A stretch of 64,000 nt of DNA from Otariodibacter oris (lineage in GTDB: Bacteria; Pseudomonadota; Gammaproteobacteria; Enterobacterales; Pasteurellaceae). How positions within the stretch are numbered: the first letter of the stretch is position 1; the number at the start of each line of letters is the position of its first letter. The position numbers and the translations under genes are program-made. Below are positions 17,483-25,562 of the stretch, piece after piece. The stretch is taken from NCBI RefSeq assembly GCF_009684715.1, contig NZ_CP016604.1, positions 945,262 to 1,009,261 of the forward strand, written 5' to 3'. The notes under the pieces were generated by a model. That model made no database searches and was not told the DNA's origin. It worked only from the letters and a program-made list of their open reading frames with translations.

Positions 17483-19306
17483 TTAGCCATCTTCCCATCT
17501 TTTGATGGTGTTATGGTAGTCTTTCCAATGAACATTTAATCGAATGTAACCGTCTTTTATTGGTAGTTCTCTTAACTCTGTTTTCTGGCCAGATTCCTTT
17601 AGTGCATCAGATAATGACTGCTTGAAAGCTTGCAAGTTAAGAGGCTTGATATTGATACAATTACAGTAAAATAAATATGCCTTATAAATTGCTTCGCTGT
17701 CCTTTTTCTTCGTGCTATTACTTCCCCATATCATAGAAGAAGGTTTTTTGTCATCAACAAAGAAAGCATCAGCAAAAGCTACCAAGTGATTAGATTCTCT
17801 TTTTACTAATAAACCTTCATTTTGTCGCTTGTGTGTTTCTAAGATAGTTTTTGCCTCTGTTGGATCAGAAAATCTTTTCAAAAGCAGATTTACTATGCCG
17901 TACACCTCTGATTTTACTTTATCGACAAAATTCACATCACGGCTATTCTCTGGTACTTCTCTATCAAATAATATGATCACCCTTCGTCTTGCTATACCCC
18001 CGTTTCTATCTGTGAAAGTGATAGGGTAGTTCGTGGTCATCATAAAGACGGCATCTACTTTAACTTGGATTTCATCTTTATAGAGCCGTTTTACTTTGAT
18101 TTGGTCGCCACCAGTGAGATTCTTTAATTCATCCGCAGGACCTCTATAATGTTTTTGGTCTGGTGAATAGGCAAATGTTTTCCCTATTAGAATGGATCGC
18201 CCTTTTGGGTCTTCCATACTTTGTAAATTAATGATTGCAGTATTACCTGTACCATTGATGATAGTTGCAATCTCACCAAATACAGATTTCCCTGCACCTG
18301 CTTTCCCTGTTGCCTCTAGGAATAACTGCCACCCGTGCTGATTAGTAAGAATCATATACAAGCCTGCCAGTAGTACGTCTTTTTTCTCTGCATTATTATT
18401 GCTTGCAAAGTCTAACCATTGGTTAAAATGCGGTGTATCAAGACTATCAACCTTACATTCAAATTTCTCAATATAGCGTAAATAATGAGATGCTTTGATA
18501 GCGGAAAACTCACCCGTTTTCTTATTCAATACACCATTTTTAAAACCGATATAGCCTGCTTGTTCTTGTGGCATTTCTTCTATTTTCATGATGACGAGTT
18601 CTGCTAATCGTTTGATTCTTGCTGCAGTATAATCACCATTAAATGCCTCATAGAAAGCCATACATTTACGGTGCAACATTTCATCACTCACAATTTCCCA
18701 ATATATATCGTTATATTGGTATGTTTCGCCTAAAGTAATATCACGTCTTAAAGGCGATTTGTGCCAACGCAAAAAGGCTTCCAATATTTCCTTTTGGGTA
18801 AATTGTTTTTGTTTTAAATCAATATTTACTTCTGAATCGACTTTTTGTTGCATCAGTTCAGCGATTGCCGATTGACCATTTTTGATTTTCTCAATTTCAG
18901 GTAAGACGTTTTCACCTTGTAGGACATTGTCTAACCATTCCACCACAGAAAGTGATTTCATATTTTGAGCCAAGTTCATCAAAATACGAGTTTTTAAACA
19001 GTTGCAGTCTTTGGCTAAAGTGGGGATATCCCCCACTTGAATAATCTTAATGAATTTTTGGTCTTCTGGAGCTATTTTCAGGTTTTCAATCTGATCGAAT
19101 GATTTACTATCAATAATTACAGGCACTCTATCTAAAGAAAGTTTATAGGTATCTCGGATCATCCCCCACTGTACACCTTCGCCTGCTTTCTTGTTGTGAT
19201 AGTAAGCCCCCATTGCACCATCACCGACTAGAACAATCCAATCAGTAAAAACATCAACCTGTTTCGCCTGTTTCTTGAAGTTTGGGGCTGAAATTAATTT
19301 ACTCAT
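17483..19306 (-). CDS. Phage/satellite primase-helicase (D5/P4 alpha C-terminal type)
   Basis: It is a predicted superfamily 3 replication helicase that would act at the island origin. The start is placed at the ATG at 19306, overlapping the previous stop codon (ATGAGTAA); 19309 is equally open. Of 607 residues, about 175-320 form a D5-N-like region with the G-Y-I-G-F-K-N-G-V-L-N motif. Walker A G-K-A-G-A-G-K-S is at 334-341, followed by the D-Q-x-x-Y-R-G and M-M-T-T-N-Y-P (sensor) motifs. The N-terminus lacks a clear zinc-binding primase or TOPRIM domain, and the protein is shorter than P4 alpha (777 aa). Priming activity is therefore uncertain. Confidence 0.85.
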   Translation of the reverse strand: MSKLISAPNFKKQAKQVDVFTDWIVLVGDGAMGAYYHNKKAGEGVQWGMIRDTYKLSLDRVPVIIDSKSFDQIENLKIAPEDQKFIKIIQVGDIPTLAKDCNCLKTRILMNLAQNMKSLSVVEWLDNVLQGENVLPEIEKIKNGQSAIAELMQQKVDSEVNIDLKQKQFTQKEILEAFLRWHKSPLRRDITLGETYQYNDIYWEIVSDEMLHRKCMAFYEAFNGDYTAARIKRLAELVIMKIEEMPQEQAGYIGFKNGVLNKKTGEFSAIKASHYLRYIEKFECKVDSLDTPHFNQWLDFASNNNAEKKDVLLAGLYMILTNQHGWQLFLEATGKAGAGKSVFGEIATIINGTGNTAIINLQSMEDPKGRSILIGKTFAYSPDQKHYRGPADELKNLTGGDQIKVKRLYKDEIQVKVDAVFMMTTNYPITFTDRNGGIARRRVIILFDREVPENSRDVNFVDKVKSEVYGIVNLLLKRFSDPTEAKTILETHKRQNEGLLVKRESNHLVAFADAFFVDDKKPSSMIWGSNSTKKKDSEAIYKAYLFYCNCINIKPLNLQAFKQSLSDALKESGQKTELRELPIKDGYIRLNVHWKDYHNTIKRWEDG

Positions 19307-19535
19307 CATTACCCCCTGTAATCCAATTATCAAAGCGATCACCTTGTAGCTTTTCTGCTTGTCCTGGATTAAATGCCCGTTGCACATGAGTAGAATAGAT
19401 ATCTTGGTCTTGTTCCATAGCCTCTTTTGCTATGCGATTGGCTTCTGCAAAAGATACATTTTCAGCAAGAACAAATGGAGTACCTTCTACCTGCGAACTG
19501 GATTTATAAGCGATTGTTTGATATAAAACTTTCAT
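19299..19535 (-). CDS. Small island protein of unknown function (78 aa)
   Basis: The start is set at the ATG at 19535 after a strong GGAGGAG. The 78-residue protein has an acidic N-terminal half and the motif F-A-E-A-N-R-I-A-K-E-A-M. The gene overlaps the start of the primase-helicase gene by 8 bp, so the two are probably translated together. No family recognised. Confidence 0.65.
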   Translation of the reverse strand: MKVLYQTIAYKSSSQVEGTPFVLAENVSFAEANRIAKEAMEQDQDIYSTHVQRAFNPGQAEKLQGDRFDNWITGGNDE

Positions 19536-19536
19536 C

Positions 19537-19779
19537 TTAAAGCTCCTCCAGTTGTGCCACGCTATCGAGTACGATTTCATTAATGCCTCTAATCGCACTT
19601 TGTAAGATATGCGGTTCTATATCTTGAATATCTGCTCGAGCGATTACCTCTAGCATTGATTGAGCATTCCACAAAGACGATTTAGCATTTTTAAAAGCAT
19701 TTAGTTCTGGTTGTGGTAAGACGTCTTTAATGTAAGTAAATGTTTTTTGCTCTGCTTGTCTTGTCGCCTTATTTGCCAT
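19537..19779 (-). CDS. Small island protein of unknown function (80 aa)
   Basis: The start is set at the ATG at 19779, preceded by GAGGGGG. It is a mostly helical 80-residue protein with no cysteines, and it ends one base before the next ATG. It overlaps the upstream 69-residue gene by 11 bp. No domain recognised. It belongs to the short leftward replication operon. Confidence 0.6.
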   Translation of the reverse strand: MANKATRQAEQKTFTYIKDVLPQPELNAFKNAKSSLWNAQSMLEVIARADIQDIEPHILQSAIRGINEIVLDSVAQLEEL

Positions 19780-19978
19780 TTTTTGCCCCCTCAATGCGTT
19801 TCAACTCTGTATAAATCTTCCATAAACAACTTTCTAATACTGATAAAGCTTTATTAGCGGTTACTTCTTCGTTGTTTTCTGTCCAACGCTGTAGCAAGGT
19901 AACGATAGCTTCGGCTTCTTCTTGGTATTGAAATAAAACATCTAGATCAATTTGTGAAATAGTGAAAGTCTTAGACAT
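19769..19978 (-). CDS. Small island protein of unknown function (69 aa)
   Basis: The start is set at the ATG at 19978, preceded by GGAGGTGG. The 69-residue product is acidic and helical (F-Q-Y-Q-E-E-A-E-A-I-V-T-L-L-Q-R). It overlaps the end of the Icd-like gene by 8 bp and the next gene by 11 bp. Function unknown. Confidence 0.6.
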   Translation of the reverse strand: MSKTFTISQIDLDVLFQYQEEAEAIVTLLQRWTENNEEVTANKALSVLESCLWKIYTELKRIEGAKNGK

Positions 19979-20579
19979 GAGCCACCTCCAAAGCGTTAAA
20001 AGTGTTCGCATTGAAAGCGGAATCAGGCAAGCGACCAACTGGAATCAAAACATATTCACGAGCTTTAAAGGCTCTAGCTTGTGTTTCGTTTTCAGCAAGT
20101 ATGCGGATTTGTTCTGCTTTGGTTTTGTCGTAATGTTGGCGAGATATGCCTAGAAATTGATAGATCATTGTCGTAACTCCGTTGATGATTTTATCTAGAG
20201 TTACCGCTAAAGTTTCCAGTCTTGGGCGGTAACGTGTAACGGGCTGGAAAACTGCGATCAACGGAACACAGCAAAGGGCGAAACCTTTCCCATTACACGC
20301 TACCATAGAGAATAGACTATCAGTAGATAGATCTATTTTAGGTGTGCGTGTGCTACAAACAAAAAAAGCACGAGTTAAAGGCGTGCTACTGTTCGCCGTT
20401 GATTTATAGTTCGAGTTTCCAGGCTCGGCATTAGATTTTGCTAATGCGTAATTAGAATAAAATAAATTGAGCCAGTTTGTAAAGTGATTTTGTTCACATT
20501 TTTTAAATTTAGGGTATAGATTTATGGGATTTTTTACCCATTTTTCTACAAAAGGTGTATTATTTACCATAGATTTCAT
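19971..20579 (-). CDS. Icd/Ash-like protein of P4-type satellites
   Basis: The middle of this frame (about 68-115: F-F-V-C-S-T-R-T-P-K-I-D, then F-A-L-C-C-V-P-L-I-A-V-F-Q-P-V-T-R-Y-R-P) is the recognisable core of the Icd-like (host cell division inhibitor-like) / Ash family. The family is widespread in P4-like satellites and PICIs. The C-terminal half (A-E-N-E-T-Q-A-R-A-F-K-A-R-E-Y-V-L) is also typical. The true start may be internal, since in this family expression is often governed by premature termination in the leader. Its action on cell division is by family name only and unproven here. Confidence 0.65.
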   Translation of the reverse strand: MKSMVNNTPFVEKWVKNPINLYPKFKKCEQNHFTNWLNLFYSNYALAKSNAEPGNSNYKSTANSSTPLTRAFFVCSTRTPKIDLSTDSLFSMVACNGKGFALCCVPLIAVFQPVTRYRPRLETLAVTLDKIINGVTTMIYQFLGISRQHYDKTKAEQIRILAENETQARAFKAREYVLIPVGRLPDSAFNANTFNALEVAHV

Positions 20580-20590
20580 TCCTTAAATAT

Positions 20591-20655
20591 CCACTAACAA
20601 TTTGTAACTAGGTGCGTTTTTTGCTACTAGGTACAATTTTTGTTAGTGGTTTTTT
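20591..20655. repeat. Long stem-loop with internal direct repeats upstream of the Icd-like gene
   Basis: CCACTAACAA (20591-20600) pairs with TTGTTAGTGG (20640-20649). The 39-base loop holds two ACTAGGT words (20607-20613 and 20626-20632). It lies in the leader of the Icd-like gene, the place where P4-type satellites encode immunity-RNA target sequences. That link is inference. Confidence 0.5.
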
Positions 20656-20691
20656 ACTGTTTTGGTAAAGGTTTATTGACTGATGCGGTAA

Positions 20692-20729
20692 ATCCAAAAT
20701 TGGATCGGCTAACCAACGCAAAATTGCGT
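20692..20729. repeat. Two palindromes at 24-bp spacing (minor hairpin cluster)
   Basis: ATCCAAAATTGGAT (20692-20705) and ACGCAAAATTGCGT (20716-20729) are both perfect except for the central base pairs. They share the AAAATT core but differ in compensating stem bases. They follow the same rule as the big array at 25563-25896. Confidence 0.65.
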
Positions 20730-20746
20730 CCGTTGATTACTTCCAT

Positions 20747-21079
20747 TTATTGATAAACTCGGTTTTTTGTATCTAAATCAATGATTGTTTTTTGTGGTCT
20801 TAACTGATAAATAAGTCCTAAATCAGCAGATGTAACCAATAAAGGAACGTCAGAAGTTGCTTGTTTAAATGAGATAACATCAAGTAAGGCATCAAGATTT
20901 TCTAACCAATAATCATCAGTAAAATATCTAGTTTTATCTAAGCGATAAATTGAGAAAAACATATCTTTTTCAGTGTCATACTCAATAGAGAAATGCGGGA
21001 ATACCAGTTCTCTAGTAATTGAGATTGGTAGTTGATTGATTTCTTCATCGGTTAATTGTGTTTCAATTTCACAGCTCAT
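20747..21079 (-). CDS. Island protein of unknown function (110 aa)
   Basis: An acidic 110-residue protein with no cysteine-rich or membrane features apart from C3. It directly follows alpA (2-bp gap), so it is probably in the AlpA-controlled operon. The gene ends next to the small palindrome pair at 20692-20729. No family recognised. Confidence 0.6.
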   Translation of the reverse strand: MSCEIETQLTDEEINQLPISITRELVFPHFSIEYDTEKDMFFSIYRLDKTRYFTDDYWLENLDALLDVISFKQATSDVPLLVTSADLGLIYQLRPQKTIIDLDTKNRVYQ

Positions 21080-21081
21080 AC

Positions 21082-21279
21082 TTACCCCCTTGTCGCCTTT
21101 TGTGCTTCAATCCACGCATTAACTTCCTCTAAATCCCAACGGATAAAGTTTTGAGAGAATCGGATTGGTTGAGGGAATTGTTTTGCTTTAACAAGAGCAT
21201 TTAATTTGGTACGACCAAAAGATGTAAATTTGAGTAATTCAGCCGTTGTGATGAGTTTTTGAGGTTGTAAATTTTCCAT
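21082..21279 (-). CDS. alpA: AlpA-family excisionase/transcription activator
   Basis: This 65-residue winged-HTH protein of the AlpA/MerR-like family has the pattern L-I-T-T-A-E-L-L-K-F-T-S-F-G-R-T-K-L, then Q-F-P-Q-P-I-R-F and W-D-L-E-E-V-N-A-W-I. AlpA-type proteins switch on integrase or excision genes in P4-like satellites and are a hallmark of Gram-negative PICIs. The upstream 21280-21418 region is full of palindromes, as expected of a controlled promoter. Confidence 0.88.
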   Translation of the reverse strand: MENLQPQKLITTAELLKFTSFGRTKLNALVKAKQFPQPIRFSQNFIRWDLEEVNAWIEAQKATRG

Positions 21280-21286
21280 AAAAAAA

Positions 21287-21354
21287 ATTCCTATCGTTAG
21301 TTAAACTTGGTGAAGTTATGCATAACTTTGCGAAGTTGTTCGAACGATAGGAAT
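21287..21354. promoter_or_regulatory. Nested palindromes upstream of alpA
   Basis: The outer arms ATTCCTATCGTT (21287-21298) and AACGATAGGAAT (21343-21354) are exact complements. Centred between them is the perfect palindrome AAGTTATGCATAACTT (21313-21328). A third, weaker inverted repeat (CTGGAAA / TTTCCAG) lies at about 21378-21401. It is a likely operator cluster for the island's master switch. Confidence 0.65.
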
Positions 21355-21418
21355 CTTATGCCTTAAAATTTGTAATTCTGGAAATTTCCCGAACTTTCCA
21401 GTGTTTTCCTGTATATAG

Positions 21419-22417
21419 CTATTCTTTTATATCTAACTCTATGCCTTTTACCCAGTTCAGTAAGGTTTTTCCTGTTGGGAGGTGCTTACTAAGCCCGTTT
21501 TCATCAAAAGATCTTTGGATTGCACCATTCGCACTTATTGGACTACTATTTGGATCATGAACATGAGGTCTTGGGTTTTCTGCAATCTTCTCACCATAAT
21601 GAATATAAAGTAAGGATTTAATAAAAGCATTTTTCTTGTTATCAGAGGCAGGAGATGGTTTCTTACTTTTTTGTGAGCTTAATTCTTCTATTGTTTTGTC
21701 TTTAGATAGGATTTCTTTTTCTAACTCTTTTATTTTATCCGTTAGCTTTTTGATCTCTTCTGGGTGTGAATAGCTTGAATCAATAATAGAAAACATTTCT
21801 AAAAATTTAATCAAATTATTATGCAATATAACAATATCATTTAATTGTATTTTTATATGATCTTTTATTTCTATTTGTATTGAGAAGCTATCATTGAAAA
21901 ATATTGAATTTATATCGCTAATGTAGTTTTTTTCTAACAATTCATCCACATTGTAGCTTGAAAACTCATATGGATATATATGCATGTATCCAGAAAATTC
22001 CGCTAACTTTAATGGTTTTGATTTTTGGTTATGCCAAAATTTTTGATAGGTAAGTAAATTCCTGTAATCTTCAGAGTCTGCATCTATATAAACGGATAAG
22101 AAAAAGTAGTCATTATGTATTTCTAAAGGTATTGGTGCATCAGTAGAGTAATTTCTAAATTGTCGATTACAGATATTTGTTTCTGATACAATTAATCTAA
22201 TAATTGATGTTGAAATCTTATTCCCTATACTTTTTTTATTTATTGAGTATAGAGAATCAACATTTCCACACACATATATTGATGCCTGTAATTCCTCATT
22301 TTGTATATATTCAATCAAATCTTTTTTTGATATATCAATATTATGATTTTGTGATATGTATTTAACAGCATCATCTAGTGAATATGCAGGCTTTGGCAAT
22401 ACCCTAGAGTTTGTCAT
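21419..22417 (-). CDS. Island protein of unknown function, candidate regulator (332 aa)
   Basis: Residues 12-60 (Y-S-L-D-D-A-V-K-Y-I-S) resemble a small HTH-like opening. The middle is beta-rich, and about 215-250 is a heptad-like charged coiled coil (I-K-K-L-T-D-K-I-K-E-L-E-K-E-I). The C-terminal 65 residues (I-K-S-L-L-Y-I-H-Y-G, then H-V-H-D-P, then G-K-T-L-L-N-W-V-K) match a tail seen in many phage and satellite proteins of unknown function. It lies just upstream of alpA and so could be a master regulator, but that is only positional inference. It is more AT-rich than its neighbours. Confidence 0.6.
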   Translation of the reverse strand: MTNSRVLPKPAYSLDDAVKYISQNHNIDISKKDLIEYIQNEELQASIYVCGNVDSLYSINKKSIGNKISTSIIRLIVSETNICNRQFRNYSTDAPIPLEIHNDYFFLSVYIDADSEDYRNLLTYQKFWHNQKSKPLKLAEFSGYMHIYPYEFSSYNVDELLEKNYISDINSIFFNDSFSIQIEIKDHIKIQLNDIVILHNNLIKFLEMFSIIDSSYSHPEEIKKLTDKIKELEKEILSKDKTIEELSSQKSKKPSPASDNKKNAFIKSLLYIHYGEKIAENPRPHVHDPNSSPISANGAIQRSFDENGLSKHLPTGKTLLNWVKGIELDIKE

Positions 22418-22510
22418 AAATGCTCCTTCATCATTTATTACCTTATGAGGAACACGCCAGCTAGTAAGGTGCTAGTTTTCGGTGATCAGCCTAGACGTGT
22501 TTTATTTGGA

Positions 22511-22807
22511 TTAATTTTTACTATTTTCAATATCAATTTTAATATCAAATAAATCGGTTTTTTCTCCAGTCTTATTATTAACCCAGGATACTTTTCCTGA
22601 TGCAAATGGTTTTTCTGTGAGGTCTTTATTTTTCATATTTGAATTTCTAAAATGGTTGGATTTCTTCGGGAATAAAATTTCCTCACTATCTTCTAACTCT
22701 TTTGGGTCTGAATTGTTATCTCGATTTTTCCCAAAAAACACCCTAAATAGCCCAGTTAATAATATCCAACACACACCAACAATCGATAAAGATTGCCATG
22801 AGATCAT
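22511..22807 (-). CDS. Small single-pass membrane protein (98 aa)
   Basis: One N-terminal hydrophobic helix (about 3-25: L-S-I-V-G-V-C-W-I-L-L-T-G-L-F) is followed by a hydrophilic, acidic then basic, cytoplasmic or periplasmic domain of about 70 residues. No family recognised. It stands between the head genes and the regulatory genes. A stem-loop with AACACG/CGTGTT arms at about 22452-22501 follows it. Confidence 0.6.
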   Translation of the reverse strand: MISWQSLSIVGVCWILLTGLFRVFFGKNRDNNSDPKELEDSEEILFPKKSNHFRNSNMKNKDLTEKPFASGKVSWVNNKTGEKTDLFDIKIDIENSKN

Positions 22808-22875
22808 AAATTTTCCTCATAATAAAAGAGAAACAACTTATTTCAATATATCAAAAATAGCTGTATATTCAACAA

Positions 22876-23343
22876 TTACTTAAATTGTTTTTTTAGTTCA
22901 TCTACAAGGATTTTTTCAGCTTTTTTGAGAGCTTTATCGCCCCCTTGTTTTTTGGTTTTTTCCATAAAATGTTTCCCTTCCATTTTGCTAGTTCCTTGAT
23001 CAAGCAAAAACCAATAGAACGGGTCGGTGCGGTCTCTGGTGTTTTCTCCGATTCTAGCCATCCGTCTGCCTTTTGTTCGTCTTACTCTTACTACGGTATA
23101 ACCAGATAAGCCATTTTTCCGAACTTTTGTTCTATGACGTATATTATTTTTAACACTACCTTTCTGTCTAAAATCAGTGCTTCTTCCTAATGTAGGTACA
23201 AGTGGTTTAGCTGTTTTCTCTAACTCTTTTGCTGCTTCATTAAGCGACTTCCTAATAGCTTTTTTTGCTGCTTGTTCAAGTTCTTTTTGTTTTCTTTTGA
23301 TATTCCGTTCAATCTCTTTTAAACCTGTGATTTTAATGCTCAT
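22876..23343 (-). CDS. HK97 gp10-like head-tail joining protein
   Basis: The 155-residue basic protein opens with M-S-I-K-I-T-G-L-K-E-I-E-R-N-I and a long helical arm rich in Lys, then F-Y-W-F-L-L-D-Q-G-T-S-K-M. That pattern is typical of the HK97 gp10 / tail-completion family, which fits between head and tail. In this island it follows the large terminase gene by 8 bp and is the last gene of the head operon. Its presence without any tail gene fits a head-making satellite. Confidence 0.85.
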   Translation of the reverse strand: MSIKITGLKEIERNIKRKQKELEQAAKKAIRKSLNEAAKELEKTAKPLVPTLGRSTDFRQKGSVKNNIRHRTKVRKNGLSGYTVVRVRRTKGRRMARIGENTRDRTDPFYWFLLDQGTSKMEGKHFMEKTKKQGGDKALKKAEKILVDELKKQFK

Positions 23344-23351
23344 ATATTTTC

Positions 23352-25022
23352 CTATAAATCAATGCCTGTAAATGTGTCTAATTCCTGCCGTTGTTCTTCT
23401 GTCATATCAAAGGCTAAATCCCCATACTCAAGCTGATACGTTCCTAATCCCATTAAGAAAGCTATTGCAGGGTCTATCTTGTTGGCTGATTTCTTCTTAT
23501 TTGGTTTGATGTTGGCATTTGCATCACTTTCCATCACCACATTTGATAAAGCCCAAGATAGAACAGGGTCGCCGTTATGTTCGATAACTTGGCGATTGAT
23601 TAGTACCTCTGCGGATTTTGCAACGGGGCTATATCGTTGGTAAGTTTGAGGAAATGGTTCAACCTCTAAGCCATAGCCTTGTAATTGTGTGCGTAGGTGT
23701 GTTGCATTCCAAACGTCAAAGCCTATCATCTTAATTTCAAAATGTTCTGCATCATTGAATATATCATCTCTGATTCTGTCATAGTCGATACAGTCGCCTT
23801 TAGTAATGCGTAACCATCCCATCCTTTGCCATTGCTGATAGATTGCTCTGTTCTTGTTTGCCACGTTTTTTAGTTGGTATTCGGGAATGTAGTGCCGTGT
23901 GATCAACCTTACTCGATTATTATCGGTTGGGAATACATAGCAAATACTGGTTAAATCGTTGGTACTGGATAAATCTAATCCCATATAGCAAGCCTTGCCG
24001 TGTAAATCACTCTCTTGATAGCTTCTCTCGCACGCTTTCCAGTTACCTTCACCAAGCCAAGGGGTAGAGCCATTGCACCACACATTAAAGCGTTTAGTCA
24101 GCATTTCTACCCATTCGGAAGGTATTCCCCTTGCTTTGGTTATCGTGTTCTCAAAGTCTTTAAATGGAATTGATTTACCAATGTTTGGATTGGCTTTTAT
24201 CCATTGGGTAGGATCATCTACTTCACTTTCATCATCTAACTCATAAATCAGAATGAAGATAGATTCATTTTGTTCTGCACCATCTAAGATTTGACAACAA
24301 TAATCATAATGCTGTTTGCAAGCTGAAATGGTATTACTGCCTGCGGTGGTTATTGCAAATAATAGCCCTTCTGGTCTTGCCCCTTGTCCTAATTCTAAAG
24401 CAGAATAAACGCTATTATCAGCGTGTAAATGGTATTCATCCACAATCGCAAGGCTTGGGTTAGTTCCTTCAATAGTTGATGATTTACTTGCAAGCGGTCG
24501 CATTAGGCTATTCTTTTGCATAAAAAGCATTTTGTGCTGTTGGATAGTTAAACGCTTACTTAATGGCTTGGATAACATTGCCATTTTCTTTGCATCATCA
24601 AATACTATTCTTGCTTGATCACGACTGACTGCAGCGGTGTAAATATCCTGCTGCCCTTTTTCCATTACTAGAAACCAATTAGCTAGAATTGCTGCAATGG
24701 TGCTTTTAGCGTTCTTTCTTGCTACCTGTACATAAGCAGAACGGTATTTTCTTAATCCTGTTTCTCGGTATTTAAACCCCAAGATATTAGCAAAGAGGAA
24801 GATTTGCCAATCAGATAGCTCTATTGGCTGTTTATATAAATGACCTTTGACGTGCGGACATAATCGAGAGAATTTTATAAACTTCTCAACTACTTCATCA
24901 TCAAAATAGTAAATGGGGTTGTTTAAGTCATTAAAATAGCGGTTTACGGCTTGTTTTATGCGTTTACAAGCCACTATTTCGCCACTTTTTACCCCATTAG
25001 CATAATCATTCCAGATACTCAT
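23352..25022 (-). CDS. terL: Terminase large subunit (HK97/P27-type packaging motor and nuclease)
   Basis: It cuts concatemeric DNA and pumps it into proheads. The 556-residue protein has an ATPase domain with a Walker A-like A-R-K-N-A-K-S-T at 101-108 and Walker B L-A-I-V-D-E at 191-196. Its C-terminal RNase-H-like nuclease starts at G-L-D-L-S-S-T-N-D-L, whose Asp is a metal ligand. It overlaps the small subunit gene by 4 bp (ATGA), so the two are coupled. Having its own terminase means the island can package itself rather than redirect that of the helper. Confidence 0.93.
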   Translation of the reverse strand: MSIWNDYANGVKSGEIVACKRIKQAVNRYFNDLNNPIYYFDDEVVEKFIKFSRLCPHVKGHLYKQPIELSDWQIFLFANILGFKYRETGLRKYRSAYVQVARKNAKSTIAAILANWFLVMEKGQQDIYTAAVSRDQARIVFDDAKKMAMLSKPLSKRLTIQQHKMLFMQKNSLMRPLASKSSTIEGTNPSLAIVDEYHLHADNSVYSALELGQGARPEGLLFAITTAGSNTISACKQHYDYCCQILDGAEQNESIFILIYELDDESEVDDPTQWIKANPNIGKSIPFKDFENTITKARGIPSEWVEMLTKRFNVWCNGSTPWLGEGNWKACERSYQESDLHGKACYMGLDLSSTNDLTSICYVFPTDNNRVRLITRHYIPEYQLKNVANKNRAIYQQWQRMGWLRITKGDCIDYDRIRDDIFNDAEHFEIKMIGFDVWNATHLRTQLQGYGLEVEPFPQTYQRYSPVAKSAEVLINRQVIEHNGDPVLSWALSNVVMESDANANIKPNKKKSANKIDPAIAFLMGLGTYQLEYGDLAFDMTEEQRQELDTFTGIDL

Positions 25023-25378
25023 AGATTGTCTATTTCGTCTAATTCTTCGTTATCTACTGGTGTTTTTCTTCGGCTAACTGGATCAAAGCCAAGCAAAGCA
25101 GACATTTTTATGATGATTTTTTCTGCCTCTGATTTAGCTGTTAAGGCAGGATTGCGTGCCTCTGTACCTTGACTGTTTGTGATGCTGAAACCACGTTCTG
25201 CTATGTTCTGTATAGCTTGGCGATAAAGAGAATAATTTACACAATATAACTCAAGGTTTGTGTAATCTTCTGCAGTAATATCCCCACGCTCTGAAAGTGC
25301 TTTGATTTTTAATTTCCATTGCCCCTTTGCAATATCATCCAGATAATCAGGGGCTTTGATTGTTCGTTTCCTTGTCAT
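25019..25378 (-). CDS. terS: Terminase small subunit, P27 family
   Basis: It recognises the packaging site for the large subunit. The 119-residue size and the motifs P-D-Y-L-D-D-I-A-K-G-Q-W-K, L-E-L-Y-C-V-N-Y-S-L-Y and N-P-A-L-T-A-K-S-E-A fit the P27-type small terminases of HK97-like phages. It lies immediately downstream of the hairpin array and G-rich element, the natural place for its DNA target. Confidence 0.9.
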   Translation of the reverse strand: MTRKRTIKAPDYLDDIAKGQWKLKIKALSERGDITAEDYTNLELYCVNYSLYRQAIQNIAERGFSITNSQGTEARNPALTAKSEAEKIIIKMSALLGFDPVSRRKTPVDNEELDEIDNL

Positions 25379-25562
25379 CTGCTTTCCTTATGTTCCTATA
25401 TTTTCTAAAAAATCATTGTGCGTAAAAATCTAATTGGGGGGGCGGTTCTCTGGCTTTCGTGATTTTTTTCCAATACTCCCCCCACCTCTATAATTTATTT
25501 TTAACTTATTGTTTTTAAAGCAAAGACCAAAATTGGTTTTTGTTATTACATTTACTTGTATT
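25379..25562. other. Candidate cos (packaging) site beside the small terminase gene
   Basis: In this AT-rich island the stretch GGGGGGGCGG at 25436-25445 and the C6 run at 25478-25483 stand out. Cos sites of HK97-type phages with an HNH gene are short, G+C-rich and just before the small terminase gene. No gene is visible here. The assignment is positional and compositional only. Confidence 0.45.
25518..25545 (+). repeat. 28-bp direct repeat flanking the hairpin array (copy 1)
   Basis: It is identical over 28 bases to 25914-25941 and contains the palindrome CCAAAATTGG. The two copies bracket the palindrome array almost exactly. Copy 2 covers the HNH stop codon. Confidence 0.85.

Noticed and set aside
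19971-20579. Retron or toxin gene
   Set aside because: The central motifs fit the Icd/Ash-like family of satellites. No reverse transcriptase or antitoxin partner is nearby.
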